From NCBI GenBank assembly GCA_964035545.1, contig OZ037771.1, positions 14,886,633 to 14,950,632 of the forward strand: a stretch of 64,000 bases of DNA, written 5' to 3'. This DNA is from Bugula neritina (lineage: Eukaryota > Bryozoa > Gymnolaemata > Cheilostomatida > Bugulidae). Below, piece by piece: positions 61,580 through 64,000 of this stretch. Within the stretch, counting starts at the first letter, position 1. Every line of letters begins with the position of its first letter. Below the pieces are notes generated by a model that had not been told where the DNA came from, made no database searches, and saw only the letters and a list, made by a program, of their open reading frames with translations. Made by a program: the position numbers and the translations under genes.

Positions 61580-64000
61580 ATGTCTCGTCTGGCAGTGGGT
61601 ATGTGGAGGACCAGGCAACCTACGGCCGTCAACCCGTTACTGGCACAACTAGAAGAAGATACTCAAGAGAAGACAACAAAGTTGTCATGAAATGCTGCTT
61701 CAAAAGTACACCCAAATTGAGAGGTCATAGAAAAACAATGTATGAGCTCTGTAGACCCGGATCAAAGAATTATTTAAAAAGAATGTGCAAACGCTGGAAA
61801 ACAGAGGAGAGTTTAACATCAGCGAATAGAGACTAGCGGATTAAGCAAGAACTATGAAGAAACACAAGCATTTTATGGAAGAAGAACTTCATAAGATTGA
61901 AGAAGGAACCTTGCAAAAATTAGGCACATCAATTGATGAAGAAGAGCTAAATTTGCAAATAGAGGATGTTATAGTACAACATGAGATAGCATATAAATCA
62001 GCCATGAGAATTTTAAGAGTACCTAGTTCAGAGGTAAAAAAAGTGTTAGTAGAAAAATTATAAATGAGCATAACAAACTATCTAATGATCGACCAACACT
62101 AAGAGCCCTTGGGCACATTGAGAGGGTCAAATTACTACAGGCAGTAAAACAGATTAATGATGTGCTAAACCGTGTTGAGATTATTAATACCATTGAGCTT
62201 AATAGCACCACCATGGCTTGTGCGAAAAATAGTAACAGAACAAGTGTGTAACAAAAAGGAAAAAGAAAAACTGACAATGTACAAGTATGGAAAATACGAC
62301 TGCAGAAGAAATAAAAAAAATTAGATCAGACTAAGTAAAATAGCAGAGTGAAAAAGTAGAGCTTACAATGATTCATTGAGAAGAATGGTTGAAGAAAAAT
62401 ATAGGATAAAAAACAAAGAGTGTGGTGTAGTGATTGAAAAACTGAAGCAAAACCTGAGAGCTGTAAGCCAGAAGATAAACAGATATACAGAATGAGTTGA
62501 TCAATATAATCAGAACACAATGTTTACAATGATAAGCGCTTTTATCAAGAATTACGAGGAAATGAATGTACATCTAAAGAGGCACCTGACAAGGAAATCA
62601 AAAGCATTCTGATAAAATATAATTATGGGGTCAGCCAACTAAAAATAATACCAATGCAGAATGACTAAATAAAGTTAGCAACAAATTGGAGCATATGTAA
62701 AGACAAGGAAATTAGATCTTAGAAACGATGCAAACAACTGGAATAGCAATTAATGTCATAAGGTTGATAAGAAAAAGCATGAAACCTGGAAAACACAACT
62801 GAAATACCTGGAAGAAAAGATAGGAGAAATAAAGATCAAACTAAGAATTTTCCAAGGAGACTCTTTATCTCTATCCCTTTTCTCCAACTACCGATTCGCA
62901 TGACAGAAGCGGCTCAATGATGCAAATTTCGACGAGACAGAAAACAAACCATCTCCTATATGTGGATGACCTGAAGGTAAATAGGAAATCAAAGTCAGAA
63001 CTGGAAGCTTTGGTAAACACTGCCGGGATCTTCACAAGGAATATAGAAATGAAATTTGGATTAAAAAATGTGCCACACTGGTTATGAGAAAGGGAAAGAA
63101 AATCAAGGACACAGGAATCAGTTTGCCTGAGGAACAGGTAATTAAAGATCTGGGTGAGAAGCCGTATAAATATCTAGGAGTTCTTGAGATTGATAGAATA
63201 CAAATATATGAAATGAAAAATAAGATCAAGGAGTACTACAAACAAATAAGAAAAGTTCTGGATTCAAAACTGAATGGTGAGAACACAATCAAAGCAATAA
63301 ACACATGGGCAGTAACAGCAGTGCATTACACAGCTAGAATACTTGACTGAACTGTTTCATGAGCTAAAAAATATGGACTGAAAGACAAGGAAGCTAATGA
63401 CAACAAACCGTGCACCCTATCCGAGAGCAGATGTAGGCAGGCTGTATTTTAGCAGAAGGGAAGGCGGTAGAAGAATGTTGTCAACTGAAAAATGCATAAA
63501 GATTGAAAACTGCAGCATGTCAGACTACATAAATACAACATAGACTGATAGAAACACCACACTGAATACCTTTCTAAAAGACAAAACAGCGGTAGAACTA
63601 AATAATGATAAAGTGATAGAAAGAATTGATGAGTGTAAAGAAAAAGCTTCACGTGGTCAATACATCAAAATGGTGGAAGACATGAAAGCATTTTCCTGGA
63701 ACTGGTTGAAGTATGGTTGGCTGAAAAAGGAAACAGAAGGACTGCTGACAGCTGCGCAAGATCAACTATTCACTACTAGAAATTATAAAGTGGCTATGAT
63801 GAGAGAACAGGGTAGCAAGAAGTGTGGAATGTGTAACGCAAGAGACAAAACTTCGATGCACGTATTGAGTGAGTTTGAGAAGGTAGCAGAAGGAGAATAT
63901 AAGAAAAAACACAACCTTTTGGCATTGATAATTTCAATAGTAGTTGTGTGAACTTCGTGGGTTTCAGAAAAGTAAGAATTGGTACGGCCATCAAGCAGAA
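61580..64000 (+). mobile_element. Degenerate non-LTR retrotransposon (YVDD reverse transcriptase), runs off the window
   Basis: Plus-strand segments in order: TTRRRYSREDNKVVMKCCFK (61630-61690), a reverse-transcriptase block IFQGDSLSLSLF (about 62850), the catalytic HLLYVDDLKVNRKSK (YVDD at 62959-62970), KYLGVLE, and NGENTIKAINTWAVTAVHYT (about 63280-63340). Next to the C terminus comes a zinc-knuckle-like KCGMCNARDKTSMHVLSEFE (63820-63880) whose expected third Cys is Phe. I recognise these as a LINE family common in invertebrates, but I cannot name the clade. Many frameshifts and stops separate the pieces. It is unrelated to the RTE copies at 15-30 kb, which carry FADD. The element appears to continue beyond base 64000 or end close to it. 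Confidence 0.75.

Overview
This window looks like AT-rich nuclear DNA from an animal, most likely an aquatic invertebrate. I see no prokaryotic gene layout. The evidence is short GT-AG exons separated by AT-rich introns, many di- and tetranucleotide microsatellites, tRNA-derived SINEs, RTE-type LINEs, a Penelope-like element and several inverted-repeat DNA transposons. Phylum cannot be fixed from sequence alone; the repeat mix would suit a mollusc or another lophotrochozoan.

Layout. 0.3-3.2 kb: relic of a DNA transposon with a dead transposase-like gene. 4.6 kb: SINE. 5.58-7.69 kb: a hAT-type element bracketed by a perfect 8-bp target duplication. About 9-30.6 kb: a tandem array of 2.5-2.8 kb non-coding units, interrupted by a MITE (9.75 kb) and by RTE retrotransposon sequence. 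One RTE insertion was later co-amplified with its flank into a 1.78-kb composite repeat (26.4-29.9 kb).

31-53.9 kb is the only region with convincing host genes: three tandem paralogues on the plus strand. They encode secreted proteins with a cysteine-rich N-terminal region, a Thr/Pro/Ala-rich linker, two thrombospondin type 1-like (TSR) modules and an extremely Arg/Lys-rich C-terminal tail. Copy 1 (31.0-32.9 kb) is a decayed pseudogene. Copy 2 (37.3-39.9 kb) can be read as a complete seven-exon gene of 356 codons plus stop. Copy 3 (50.7-52.7 kb) is intact over its five 3' exons, but its signal-peptide exons are unresolved. Parts of their downstream flanks are also homologous, so the locus grew by duplication of gene plus flank. 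The TSR followed by a basic tail resembles the C-terminal half of R-spondins, but the N-terminal half does not.

Between copies 1 and 2 lies a Penelope-like nest: RT pieces in both orientations, a GIY-YIG endonuclease, and on the minus strand a complete 47-nt hammerhead ribozyme with a mutated second copy 272 bp away. Between copies 2 and 3 are a dispersed copy of the 2.8-kb unit, a (CA)n tract of about 420 bp abutting a 428-bp palindromic MITE, a 1.28-kb GTAA array and paired AT tracts. 54-61.5 kb holds two SINEs and a MITE but no recognisable gene. 61.5 kb to the end is a degenerate LINE with a YVDD reverse-transcriptase motif.
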